DNA of 21,234 nt, from the IMG/VR virus record IMGVR_UViG_3300030390_000875, positions 1 to 21,234 of that record; one strand, 5' to 3'. The position numbers and the translations under genes were made by a program. Each line of letters begins with the position of its first letter. The stretch's first letter is position 1. Below, in pieces: positions 5,791 through 14,225 of this stretch. This DNA comes from a virus. The notes beneath the pieces were generated by a model. It saw only the letters and a list, made by a program, of their open reading frames with translations. It ran no database searches and had not been told where the DNA came from.

Positions 5791-7972
5791 AATCATACCT
5801 ACATATGATAATAATAAATGGACAACTACTGAATTTAAAAATGATCTAGAGTTTAGAGAATTTATTGAGTCTATTTTTAGTGAGCCTGGTGAATATGGCT
5901 TTACTGATATGGCCTATAAATTTAATGAAGAAGCTAAAAGATTTACTGCAGAAGGTGTTTATTGTTCTAGCCCATTTAGATCTAAAGATTTTACAGCATA
6001 TTGGGATGATCAAAAAAATAAATGCAGAAATGGTGTTATATACAAGCAAGATGATAAAACTTGGTATATAAGTAGAGATTATTATATGTGGTTAAACTTC
6101 TTACCAATATTTGATAAAGAAGAAAAACATTATGGTTTTGCAAAAGTTAGAGATGCACAATATCATATGGCATTATATGAATGGTTAGCAGAGTTAAATA
6201 ATCAACATTCTGCTATACTTAAAAAACGTCAGATAGCATCTTCATACTTTCATATGGGTAAGATAATAAATACCTATTGGTTTGAAGAAGGTAGTACATG
6301 TAAGATTGGGGCTTCACTAAAAGACTTTATTAATGATAAAGGTTCTTGGAAGTTTTTAGAAGAATATAAAATATTTTTAAATGAACATACTGCTTGGTAC
6401 AGACCAAGTAATCCGGAAAAGGTTTTATTGTGGCAACAACAAATTGAAGTTAAGATTGGTAATAGAAAAACAGCAAGAGGACTCAAATCAAAGATACAAG
6501 GTGGTTCTTTTGAAAAGAATGCAACTACAGGAGTAGGTGGACCATGTACATACTTTTTTCATGAGGAGGCTGGAATTGCACCAAAGATGTCTGAGACATA
6601 TGAATACTTACGTCCTGCTATGTCCTCTGGTATGATGACTACAGGAATGTTTATAGCTGCAGGATCTGTTGGTGATTTAGATCAATGTAACCCATTGAAA
6701 GAAATGATTATGAATCCTGATGCAAATGATATATTTTCAGTAGAAACAAACTTAATAGATGCTGACGGAACAATAGGTATGGCAGGTTTATTTATTCCAG
6801 AACAATGGTCTATGCCTCCATATATTGATGACTACGGTAATTCTCAAATAGAAGAAGCTATAGAGGCTATACAGTTAGAAAGAAACAGATGGAAGAATGA
6901 ATTAAACGGTGAACAATTCCAATTAAGAATATCTCAGAAACCATTAAATATTGCAGAAGCTTTTGCATATAGAAAAGCATCTATATTTCCACAAGGTGTA
7001 TTATCTAAACAACTTAAAAAAATTGATGAAAAAGAATATCCTTATGAGTTAATTGATTTAACAAGAGAGCAAGAAGGTATAATTGCCAAGAGATCTAATA
7101 AACTTCCTATATCTAGATTTCCTGTAGATAGAAAGCAGCATGATAAAACTGGTGTAATAGTAGTATGGGAAAGACCAACATCTGCACGTCCTGACTTTGG
7201 TCAGTACTATGCATCTATTGACCCTGTATCAGAAGGTAAGACTACTACATCTGATTCATTGTGTAGTATATTTGTATATAAGAATGCTGTAGAAGTAATC
7301 AGAGAAACAGTAGCAGGTGATACTGAACAGTTTATTGAGAAAGATAAAATAGTAGCTGCATGGTGTGGTAGATTTGATGATATAAATAAAACACATGAAA
7401 GATTAGAATTACTTATAGAATGGTATAATGCATGGACAATTGTAGAGAATAACATTTCTTTATTTATTCAACATATGATTGCAAGAAGAAAGCAAAGATA
7501 CTTAGTACCTAAACAACAAATATTATTCTTAAAAGATCTTGGATCTAACAAATCAGTATATCAAGAATATGGTTGGAAAAATACTGGTACATTATTTAAA
7601 AGTCATTTAATATCATATGCTATAGAATTTATAAGAGAGGTTATTGATGAAGAGTTAGATGACAGTGGTAATGTAATTAATCAAACATTAGGAGTAGAAA
7701 GAATACCTGATCAAATGTTATTAAGAGAAATGTTAGCATATTATCCTGGACTTAATGTAGATAGACTTGTTGCTTTTGGTGCATTAATAGCATTTGTTAA
7801 AATACAACAATCTAACAGAGGATACTCTAAAAGACGTGAATCAGAGGACAAATCCTTGGTAAACTCAGAAAATTTGTATAAATTAAAGTATAGTCCCTTT
7901 AAGAATATTGGTAAGACTAGAGGTAGTGCAAGTAGTAAGATCAAAAGATCTGGATTTAAAAATTATAAATAG
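5780..7972 (+). CDS. terL: Terminase large subunit (packaging ATPase-nuclease)
   Basis: This 730-aa protein drives DNA into the prohead and cuts it. The N-terminal half is the ATPase: a Walker A-like KKRQIASSY (148-156), which lacks the canonical G-K-[ST], and Walker B TYFFHEEA (257-264) with E262/E263. A coupling region follows (MFIAAGSVGD). The C-terminal nuclease is RNase H-like: D481 in YYASIDPVSEG, E556 in WTIVENNIS and D661 in GLNVDRLVAFGAL, with YGWKNTGTLFK typical of terminases. The early segment CRNGVIYKQ...ISRDYYMWLNFLPIF resembles crAss-like TerL. The C-terminus is basic. The first of two adjacent ATGs is used; it overlaps the co-chaperonin gene and ends 5 nt before the portal gene. 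Confidence 0.92.
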   Translation: MMSRIIPTYDNNKWTTTEFKNDLEFREFIESIFSEPGEYGFTDMAYKFNEEAKRFTAEGVYCSSPFRSKDFTAYWDDQKNKCRNGVIYKQDDKTWYISRDYYMWLNFLPIFDKEEKHYGFAKVRDAQYHMALYEWLAELNNQHSAILKKRQIASSYFHMGKIINTYWFEEGSTCKIGASLKDFINDKGSWKFLEEYKIFLNEHTAWYRPSNPEKVLLWQQQIEVKIGNRKTARGLKSKIQGGSFEKNATTGVGGPCTYFFHEEAGIAPKMSETYEYLRPAMSSGMMTTGMFIAAGSVGDLDQCNPLKEMIMNPDANDIFSVETNLIDADGTIGMAGLFIPEQWSMPPYIDDYGNSQIEEAIEAIQLERNRWKNELNGEQFQLRISQKPLNIAEAFAYRKASIFPQGVLSKQLKKIDEKEYPYELIDLTREQEGIIAKRSNKLPISRFPVDRKQHDKTGVIVVWERPTSARPDFGQYYASIDPVSEGKTTTSDSLCSIFVYKNAVEVIRETVAGDTEQFIEKDKIVAAWCGRFDDINKTHERLELLIEWYNAWTIVENNISLFIQHMIARRKQRYLVPKQQILFLKDLGSNKSVYQEYGWKNTGTLFKSHLISYAIEFIREVIDEELDDSGNVINQTLGVERIPDQMLLREMLAYYPGLNVDRLVAFGALIAFVKIQQSNRGYSKRRESEDKSLVNSENLYKLKYSPFKNIGKTRGSASSKIKRSGFKNYK

Positions 7973-7977
7973 TAAAT

Positions 7978-10728
7978 ATGAGAGTATTAAATGCAATGCA
8001 GTTAAAGAATGGTGCTAAGGCAGAAAGCGGACCTACGTTTTCAAGTCTAACACAACCAACTCAATTTTTACCATTTTCTAAAAAGACAGATGATTGGGCA
8101 GCATGGAACCTTGATTGGTTAGAGTTACAAGGTATAGAGTTTTTACGTATACATGCAAGAAGACTACTAAAGAATTATAAACTTGCTAAAGGTATTATTG
8201 ATAAAACAGATTACATTGTTGAACCAGACAATGATTATAAAGATATGATGGATGTTCTTACTAAAGAGAATGACTCTGCTTTAGAATTAAAGTTTTATCC
8301 TATTGTACCAAATGTTATAAATGTACTAACCGGTGAGTTTGCTAAAAGATATTCTAAGGTTCAGTTTAGAGCAGTAGATGATGCATCTTATAATGAGATG
8401 TTAGAACAAAAAAGAATGCAAGTAGAGCAATCTTTATTAGCTGATGCTGAGAGACAACTTACTATGAAGATGCTTGATATGGGTATGAACCCTGGATCAG
8501 AGGAAGGGTTACAGCAACTATCACCAGACAATCTAAAAACTTTACCAGAAATAGAAGATTTCTTTAGTAAGTCATATAGGAGTATGGTTGAGGAATGGGC
8601 ATCACATCAACTTGCAGTAGATGAAGAAAGATTTCATATGCAAGAATTAGAAGAAAGAGGATTTAGAGATATGCTTATAGCAGATAGAGAATTCTGGCAT
8701 TTCCGTATGTTGGAAGATGACTATGATGTAGAGCTATGGAATCCTGTATTAACTTTTTATCATAAATCTCCAGATCAAAGATACATATCAGATTCTAATT
8801 ACGTAGGTAAAGTAGATCTTATGACTGTATCTGATGTAGTTGATAGATATGGATATTTAATGGATAAGAAACAATTAGAGTCTTTACAAAAAATATATCC
8901 AGCAAGATCAGCACAATATCAAGTTAATGGTTATCAAAATGATGGTTCATATTATGATGCTACTAGATCTCATGAGTGGAACACGCAGATGCCAGGACTA
9001 GCATATAGACAATATACAAGTAACTATTGGAAAGACCCATCAGCTGGTGGAGATATACTAAGTGAAATACTTGATCAAAGTGAAGATACAGGACCCTTAG
9101 AAGAAGGAAACTTAATGAGAGTTTCAACAATATATTGGAAGACTCAGCGTATGTTAGGTCATTTAACTAAAATAGAAACTGATGGTGAAGTAACACAAGA
9201 GGTAGTTGATGAAACATTTAAGATTACTGAGAAAGCAGTATATGACACTTCTATTTTTAAAAATAAGACAAAAGAAAATTTATTACAAGGTGAACATATA
9301 GAGTGGATATGGATTAATGAAGTATGGGGTGGAGTTAAAGTTGGTCCTAATTTACCAGCTATGTGGAGATCTACAATGGGTGATAATATCAATCCAATAT
9401 ATATAGGAATAAATAGAACTAAACCTGGTAGATTACCTTTTCAGTTTAAGGGTAACAATACATTATATGGGTGTAAACTTCCAGTTGAAGGAAGAGTATT
9501 TTCAGATAGAAATACCAGATCAACTTCATTAGTAGATTTAATGAAGGCATATCAAGTTGGGTACAATATGGTTAACAACCAAATTGCAGACATTCTAATA
9601 GATGAATTAGGAACAGTAATCATGTTTGATCAAAATGCTTTGCCACGTCACTCAATGGGAGAAGACTGGGGAAAAAACAATTATGCAAAGGCATGGGTAG
9701 CAATGAAAGATTTTCAAATGCTTCCTTTAGATACTTCAATTACTAATACTGAGAATGCCACCAACTTTAATCATTATCAGACTTTAAACATGGAGCAGAC
9801 AAGTAGATTAATGTCTAGAATCCAATTAGCAAACTACTTTAAACAACAATGTTTTGATGCCATAGGAATCAACCCACAACGTCTAGGAGGAGCTGTATCA
9901 GCTCAAACTGCAACAGGGGTAGTCCAGGCTATGCAACAATCATACGCTCAAACAGAGATGTATTTTGTACAGCATTCAGATCAGTTGATGCCTAGAGTGC
10001 ATCAAATGAGAACTGACTTAGCACAATATTATTGTAGTAATAACCCAAGTGTTAGATTATCTTATATATCTACAGAAGCACAAAAGGTTAATTTTACCAT
10101 TAATGGTACAGATTTATTATTAAGAGATTTTAATATTTTTGCTACTACTAAAACTAATCACAGAGCTATATTAGAAAATTTAAAACAAATGGCGTTAACT
10201 AATAATACTACTGGAGCAAGTATTTATGAGTTAGGTAATATTGTTAAAGCAGACTCTATAGCAGAAGTAACTGATATATTAAAAGACTCAGAAGTTAGAC
10301 AACAAACACAACGTCAACAAGAAATGCAACAACAGCAACAAATGCAACAACAAGCACTTGAAGCTAAAGCACAAGAAGAACAACAAAAACTTCAAGTAGA
10401 AATTTCTGAAAATGATAAAGACAGACAGAATGATATTACTTTAGCAGAAATAAGATCAGCAGGATTTGGTGCTTCAGCAGATATTAATCAAAATCAACAA
10501 TCTGATTATCAAGATGCTATGAAAGACATTAGAGAAACTACTCAATACCGTGAACAAATGAATATGAAACGTGAAGAATCAAATTCAAAACAGATGATGG
10601 AAAGTAGTAGACTAGATGTAGAAAGAGAGAAAATATCTGCACAAAAACAAATAGCTGATACAAAACTTCAAATAGCAAGAGAGAACAAGAATAAGTATGA
10701 TGTGGGAAAATCTGGAGATAAAAAATAG
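7978..10728 (+). CDS. Portal protein, large with Gln-rich coiled-coil tail
   Basis: This 916-aa protein would form the dodecameric DNA gate at one capsid vertex. Position directly after terL, its size and its N-terminal segment support the call: DDWAAWNLDWLELQGIEF, then RRLLKNYKLAKGIIDKTDYI, and YPIVPNVINVLTGEFAKR, a pattern shared by large crAss-like and P22-type portals. The long middle includes LMKAYQVGYNMVNNQIADIL and the helical FKQQCFDAIGINPQRLGG...ATGVVQAMQQSY typical of the stem/crown. From about residue 765 to the end it is a Gln/Glu/Lys-rich coiled coil with a Gln-dense patch at 781-795, probably an internal barrel or tail. No signal or membrane segments. The next gene follows after a 118-nt promoter-containing gap. 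Confidence 0.85.
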   Translation: MRVLNAMQLKNGAKAESGPTFSSLTQPTQFLPFSKKTDDWAAWNLDWLELQGIEFLRIHARRLLKNYKLAKGIIDKTDYIVEPDNDYKDMMDVLTKENDSALELKFYPIVPNVINVLTGEFAKRYSKVQFRAVDDASYNEMLEQKRMQVEQSLLADAERQLTMKMLDMGMNPGSEEGLQQLSPDNLKTLPEIEDFFSKSYRSMVEEWASHQLAVDEERFHMQELEERGFRDMLIADREFWHFRMLEDDYDVELWNPVLTFYHKSPDQRYISDSNYVGKVDLMTVSDVVDRYGYLMDKKQLESLQKIYPARSAQYQVNGYQNDGSYYDATRSHEWNTQMPGLAYRQYTSNYWKDPSAGGDILSEILDQSEDTGPLEEGNLMRVSTIYWKTQRMLGHLTKIETDGEVTQEVVDETFKITEKAVYDTSIFKNKTKENLLQGEHIEWIWINEVWGGVKVGPNLPAMWRSTMGDNINPIYIGINRTKPGRLPFQFKGNNTLYGCKLPVEGRVFSDRNTRSTSLVDLMKAYQVGYNMVNNQIADILIDELGTVIMFDQNALPRHSMGEDWGKNNYAKAWVAMKDFQMLPLDTSITNTENATNFNHYQTLNMEQTSRLMSRIQLANYFKQQCFDAIGINPQRLGGAVSAQTATGVVQAMQQSYAQTEMYFVQHSDQLMPRVHQMRTDLAQYYCSNNPSVRLSYISTEAQKVNFTINGTDLLLRDFNIFATTKTNHRAILENLKQMALTNNTTGASIYELGNIVKADSIAEVTDILKDSEVRQQTQRQQEMQQQQQMQQQALEAKAQEEQQKLQVEISENDKDRQNDITLAEIRSAGFGASADINQNQQSDYQDAMKDIRETTQYREQMNMKREESNSKQMMESSRLDVEREKISAQKQIADTKLQIARENKNKYDVGKSGDKK

Positions 10729-10795
10729 GCGTTAGCTATATACTGCAAAAAACTTTCAAATTTTTTTAAATATTATAAGTTTGTTTTAATAAACA

Positions 10796-10816
10796 TTTCT
10801 TATATTATATATATAG
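10796..10816 (+). promoter_or_regulatory. Candidate phage promoter, copy 2
   Basis: TTTCT-TATATTAT-ATA-TATAG fits the same 21-nt pattern as copies at 44 and 17973. It ends 30 nt before the scaffold-like gene. A TTTG at 10780-10783 lies 17 nt upstream of TATATTAT, the usual -33 position for Bacteroidota. The 118-nt gap (10729-10846) has no terminator I can see, so read-through from the portal gene is expected to add to this promoter. Confidence 0.6.
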
Positions 10817-10846
10817 AAAGTATTAATTATTAAAACCAACATAATT

Positions 10847-12160
10847 ATGAGTTCAGAAGAAACAACTATGAATAGTAAAGTAGAGACACTTGATATTAAT
10901 TTAGACGAGATCTTTAATGGTGCACCAGGAGGTGATACTATGACTTTACCTGAGGAGAAAAAAGAAACTCCTAAACAAAAAAATATTTTTTCAGGAAATA
11001 ATAACAAATCAGATTTTTCTTTTGCTGATCCTGATAAAGATGATGCTGATGATTTAACAGCTAAGGTTGAAGAACCTAAAGTAGAAGCAAAAGAAGAAGA
11101 AGCTAATGTAGAAGAAGTAAAAGCAGAAGAAACTAATAAAGAAGAAGCTGCTGATATTTTAGATACATTAGATAATGAAACAGAAGAAGATGTTGTTAAG
11201 GCTAAAAAAGGTAGAAAACCAATTAACGGTATATCTGATGTTTTTTCAAAATTAATTAAGGATGATAAAATTGTTCCTTTTGATGATGATAAAGAACTAG
11301 AAGATTATACAGCTAAAGATTGGGAAGAGCTTATACAAGCTAACTTAGATGAGAAAGCTAATCAAGTTAGACGTGAAACACCTAAACAATTTTTTGATAG
11401 TTTACCACAAGAATTACAAATAGCTGCAAGATATGTAGCTGATGGTGGACAAGATTTAAAGGGATTATTTTCTACATTATCACAAGTTGAAGAAAGTAAA
11501 TCTTTAAATATAAAAGAAGAAAAGGATCAAGAGAGAATTATAACTGAGTACTTAGGTGCAACAGGTTATGGTACTTCAGAAGAGATTCAAGAAGAAATAG
11601 AAATTTGGAAAGACTTAGGCAAGTTAGAAAAACAAGCTTCAAAGTTTAAACCAAAATTAGACAAGATGCAAGAAAAGGTTGTTGCAAGAAAATTGCAAGA
11701 ACAAGAGTTGAAGAAAAAACAACAAGAGCAAGCATCTCAAGAATATATGAAAAATGTATATAATACATTAAAGGATGGTAAGATTAATGAAATAAAGGTA
11801 GATAAAAAAACACAAGCTATGTTATATAATGGTTTGGTATCTCCTTCTTATCCATCTGTAAGTGGTAGAAATACTAATTTATTAGGACACTTACTAGAAA
11901 AATATCAATTTGTTGAGCCAAATTACGGTTTAATATCTGAAGCATTATGGTTGCTACAAGATCCAGACGGATACAAAGCAAAGATAATGGATAAAGGTGC
12001 ACAAAAAAGTGTAGAGGCAACTGTTAGAAAATTAAAAACAGAACAAGCTAATACTGGTGGATCTTCTTCATTAGGGGTTAAAGACAAAGAACCTTCAAAT
12101 GCTAGAACAACAGGTAGAAAAAAACTACAAAGGGCTAACAACATTTTTAAACGCATTTAA
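10847..12160 (+). CDS. Scaffold-like protein, acidic
   Basis: This 437-aa protein precedes the capsid gene, the usual place for an internal scaffold. Residues 50-130 are Glu/Asp/Lys-rich and low in complexity (VEEPKVEAKEEEANVEEVKAE), as in phage scaffolds. The middle and C-terminal parts are more conserved in look: FFDSLPQELQIAARYVADGG, long helices around 250-300 (KFKPKLDKMQEKVVARKLQ), then SYPSVSGRNTNLLGHLLEKY and ISEALWLLQDPDGY. The end is basic (ARTTGRKKLQRANNIFKRI), matching helix-turn-helix ends that bind coat protein in other scaffolds. No protease domain or cleavage site is obvious. Function is inferred from position and composition; an internal capsid protein is the main alternative. 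Confidence 0.7.
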   Translation: MSSEETTMNSKVETLDINLDEIFNGAPGGDTMTLPEEKKETPKQKNIFSGNNNKSDFSFADPDKDDADDLTAKVEEPKVEAKEEEANVEEVKAEETNKEEAADILDTLDNETEEDVVKAKKGRKPINGISDVFSKLIKDDKIVPFDDDKELEDYTAKDWEELIQANLDEKANQVRRETPKQFFDSLPQELQIAARYVADGGQDLKGLFSTLSQVEESKSLNIKEEKDQERIITEYLGATGYGTSEEIQEEIEIWKDLGKLEKQASKFKPKLDKMQEKVVARKLQEQELKKKQQEQASQEYMKNVYNTLKDGKINEIKVDKKTQAMLYNGLVSPSYPSVSGRNTNLLGHLLEKYQFVEPNYGLISEALWLLQDPDGYKAKIMDKGAQKSVEATVRKLKTEQANTGGSSSLGVKDKEPSNARTTGRKKLQRANNIFKRI

Positions 12161-12215
12161 TTAGATAAATTAAATATAAATGAAAATTAATTATTAATCA
12201 AAAACAATCAAATTT

Positions 12216-13835
12216 ATGGCAACTCCAGTTTTAAATAATGGGATTTTCCTACGTGATACAAGCTACAAGGCTAGTTCACATGTTGATTCTTATCACCTAA
12301 CACAGATGCTTGGCAATGCTGAGCCTATGGATATGGGACCAATTGATTTATGGGCAATGACTCAGAAGGTAGAGATGCCTTTATATCAAATGGCATCATT
12401 CGGTGGAAAGAATACAATCATGGTGGACAACGCTAGAGGTGAGTACAAGTGGCAAACTCCTATTGCACAAGATCTTCCTTATATAGTGGCAGACATTGAA
12501 CCAGCTAATGCTAGCAAAGGTATTGATGGAACTCTATTTAAGATCAAGATTAACAAAAGAACTTTTGGACATGGTGACATTATTACTTATGATAAGTATA
12601 ATGGACTAGAACTTTACATCACTGCGGACGATATTGTCCCAGCAGGTGACGGTTTTGTATACACTGTTCAATTAGTAAATAATAACAATGCCGCTACTCT
12701 TGATGCAAAATACTTAGCTAAAGGTACAAAGTACTTTAGAAAAGGTTCTGCAAGAGGTGAGTACGGTGAAAGATTCTCTGACATTGAAACAGGTTCAGGT
12801 TTCCGTGAATTCTACAATTTTGTAGGAGGAGCAGAAGCACATGTACACTATTCAATTTCTTCAAGAGCAGACTTAATGATCAAAGGCGGATTAAACGCTG
12901 ATGGTACAGTGCCTGTTACTGAGATTTGGAGAAACTTTAATACAGATCCAAACAATCCATCAGTACCTAGTATTGAAGGACTTGTAGCTAATATGGGTAA
13001 AGCAGGAGCTAGAGAAGCATTTGAAAATGGAACTCTTACAAGAACTTTCATTACAAATATGGAAGCAGCTCACTTATCTAAAATTGCAACGGATATTGAA
13101 ACTTACCTAATGTGGGGTAAAGGTGGTAGAATTAAGCAAGATGGACCGGATGATATTAGATTATCTGTAGGTTTATGGTCACAGTTAGATAACTCTTTCA
13201 AGAGAGTATATAACAAGTCATCATTTACTCTTGACATGTTTAAGTCTGAACTTTATAACTTCTATCAAGGTAAAGTTGAATTTAAAGGGCCAGACCCACA
13301 AAGATCACTTGTTGTACAAACAGGTATTGGAGGTATGCAACTTATCAACAAAGCAATTGCTGATGAAGTATACGGTTCTGGTTTAGTTCAAAATGCAACA
13401 GATATTGGAGCTGTACAAGGTTCTGGTATGGATTTAGATTATGGTTTTGCTTACACAAGCTTTACTATTCCTTTCTTAGCTAACGTTAAGTTTGTATTAA
13501 ATCCAGCATTTGATAACTTAAATACTAATGACATTGAGAATCCATTAATTGATGGAAGACCTCTAAGTTCATTTAGCTTTATTATCTTTGATGTAACAGA
13601 TGAAGGAAATGACAACATTCACTTGTTGAAACTTTCTTGGGATAATCAACTTAAGTGGTTCTACCAAAATGGTACTATGGACTACATGGGAAGAACTCAA
13701 GGTTTTGCTTCTACTGGACAATTCAATGGATATAGAGTTTATATGACTCAGACCATGCCAGCTATTTGGGTTAAGGATCCAACTAAAGTTCTAAAAATAG
13801 TAATGAGAAACCCTGTTACAGGAGGATCATTCTAA
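12216..13835 (+). CDS. Major capsid protein (candidate)
   Basis: This 539-aa protein is called coat protein because it follows a portal and a scaffold-like gene, has coat-like size, and is followed at once by a strong terminator, typical of the most abundant virion protein. It is rich in beta segments and aromatic residues, with recurrent strands such as GEYKWQTPIAQDLPYIV and FSFIIFDVTDEG, and a helical segment near NMEAAHLSKIATDIETYL that could be the HK97 spine. I do not recognise a family signature by eye. More C-ending codons (AAC, TAC, TTC) than its neighbours fits high expression. The leader is AATCAAATTT before ATG. Confidence in the gene is high, in the function moderate to high. Confidence 0.8.
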   Translation: MATPVLNNGIFLRDTSYKASSHVDSYHLTQMLGNAEPMDMGPIDLWAMTQKVEMPLYQMASFGGKNTIMVDNARGEYKWQTPIAQDLPYIVADIEPANASKGIDGTLFKIKINKRTFGHGDIITYDKYNGLELYITADDIVPAGDGFVYTVQLVNNNNAATLDAKYLAKGTKYFRKGSARGEYGERFSDIETGSGFREFYNFVGGAEAHVHYSISSRADLMIKGGLNADGTVPVTEIWRNFNTDPNNPSVPSIEGLVANMGKAGAREAFENGTLTRTFITNMEAAHLSKIATDIETYLMWGKGGRIKQDGPDDIRLSVGLWSQLDNSFKRVYNKSSFTLDMFKSELYNFYQGKVEFKGPDPQRSLVVQTGIGGMQLINKAIADEVYGSGLVQNATDIGAVQGSGMDLDYGFAYTSFTIPFLANVKFVLNPAFDNLNTNDIENPLIDGRPLSSFSFIIFDVTDEGNDNIHLLKLSWDNQLKWFYQNGTMDYMGRTQGFASTGQFNGYRVYMTQTMPAIWVKDPTKVLKIVMRNPVTGGSF

Positions 13836-13855
13836 GAACATTAATCAAGTAAATT

Positions 13856-13890
13856 GGGAGGTGGTATATGCCTCCTCCCTTTTTATTTTA
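13856..13890 (+). terminator. Intrinsic terminator after the capsid gene
   Basis: GGGAGGTGGT (13856-13865) pairs with GCCTCCTCCC (13870-13879) over ten positions with one T-T mismatch and one wobble pair, closing a four-base ATAT loop. It is followed by TTTTTATTTTA. This is the most GC-rich stem in the window and lies 20 nt after the capsid stop. It should end or attenuate the scaffold-capsid transcript. Confidence 0.88.
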
Positions 13891-13910
13891 ACCCTTAAAA
13901 AATAGAAATT

Positions 13911-14108
13911 ATGGCACTAGATATTAAATTAGCAAATAAAGCATATGAGTTTTCAAACTCAAGTGTTTCAAAAATACTTGCTTCAAAAGCATTTGGTAAA
14001 GATATCATCTTAAAAAATTACGCAACTGACACTGCAGCAAAAGCTGCTGGGTTAGGTAAGGGTGACATATATCATAACGCAGGTGTATTAAGAGTTGTAT
14101 TAACATAA
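13911..14108 (+). CDS. 65-aa capsid-region accessory protein
   Basis: This short protein follows the capsid terminator by 20 nt. The first half is Ala/Ser/Lys-rich and helical (KLANKAYEFSNSSVSKIL). The end ATDTAAKAAGLGKGDIYHN and GVLRVVL has the look of a small beta-hairpin motif (A-A-x-A-G-L-x-x-G-D-x-Y ... G-x-L-x-V-V) that I recall at the C-termini of various phage virion proteins. Capsid decoration or auxiliary protein would fit size and position; there is no direct evidence. Its expression behind a terminator implies read-through or an undetected promoter. The AAATT before ATG matches the local non-Shine-Dalgarno leader. Confidence 0.7.
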   Translation: MALDIKLANKAYEFSNSSVSKILASKAFGKDIILKNYATDTAAKAAGLGKGDIYHNAGVLRVVLT

Positions 14109-14110
14109 TA

Positions 14111-14188
14111 GTCAAACAACTTGAGCAAGAGTTAAATCTTGCTTAAGAAACTTAATAATAAGACAGTACAAATTTTTGTACGTTTGAC
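14111..14188 (+). ncRNA. Multibranched structured RNA element, cloverleaf-like
   Basis: A 7-bp perfect outer stem GTCAAAC (14111-14117) with GTTTGAC (14182-14188) encloses an 11-bp hairpin CTTGAGCAAGA/TCTTGCTTAAG (14120-14147, loop GTTAAA, one wobble), a short 4-bp hairpin CTTA/TAAG (14151-14162) and a 6-bp hairpin GTACAA/TTGTAC (14166-14181). The last arm abuts the outer stem without a linker, and two bases separate the outer stem from the first arm, as in tRNA. It lacks a T-loop consensus and an anticodon arm, so I do not call a tRNA. No T-run follows, so it is not a plain terminator. It begins 3 nt after the stop of the 65-aa gene. Base pairing is read by eye. Confidence 0.5.
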
Positions 14189-14191
14189 ATG

Positions 14192-14220
14192 TAAAACCAA
14201 TTATTAATTTTTAAAACCAA
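14192..14220 (+). repeat. Direct repeat TAAAACCAA ahead of a start codon
   Basis: TAAAACCAA occurs at 14192-14200 and again at 14212-14220, 20 nt apart; the second copy ends 5 nt before the ATG at 14226. The core AAACCAA also sits 7 nt before the ATGs at 10847 (10833-10839) and 18622 (18608-18614). In a genome without Shine-Dalgarno sequences this repeated leader word may aid initiation or mark a transcript start. Confidence 0.5.
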
Positions 14221-14225
14221 ATATT

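Noticed and set aside
5865-6071. Plus-strand 68-aa frame inside terL
   Set aside because: It is out of frame within the well-supported terminase gene and has no leader or motif.
10285-10420. CAA-repeat expansion in the portal gene
   Set aside because: The Gln-rich run mixes CAA and CAG and is interrupted by Met, Arg, Ala and Glu; it reads as coiled coil rather than microsatellite slippage.
14111-14188. A tRNA gene
   Set aside because: The outer stem and linkers mimic tRNA, but there is no GTTC-A T-loop, no 5-bp anticodon arm with a 7-nt loop, and no D-arm bases; arm lengths (11, 4, 6) are wrong.
14111-14188. A hammerhead ribozyme
   Set aside because: A GAAA occurs after the long hairpin, but the obligatory CTGANGA core is absent.
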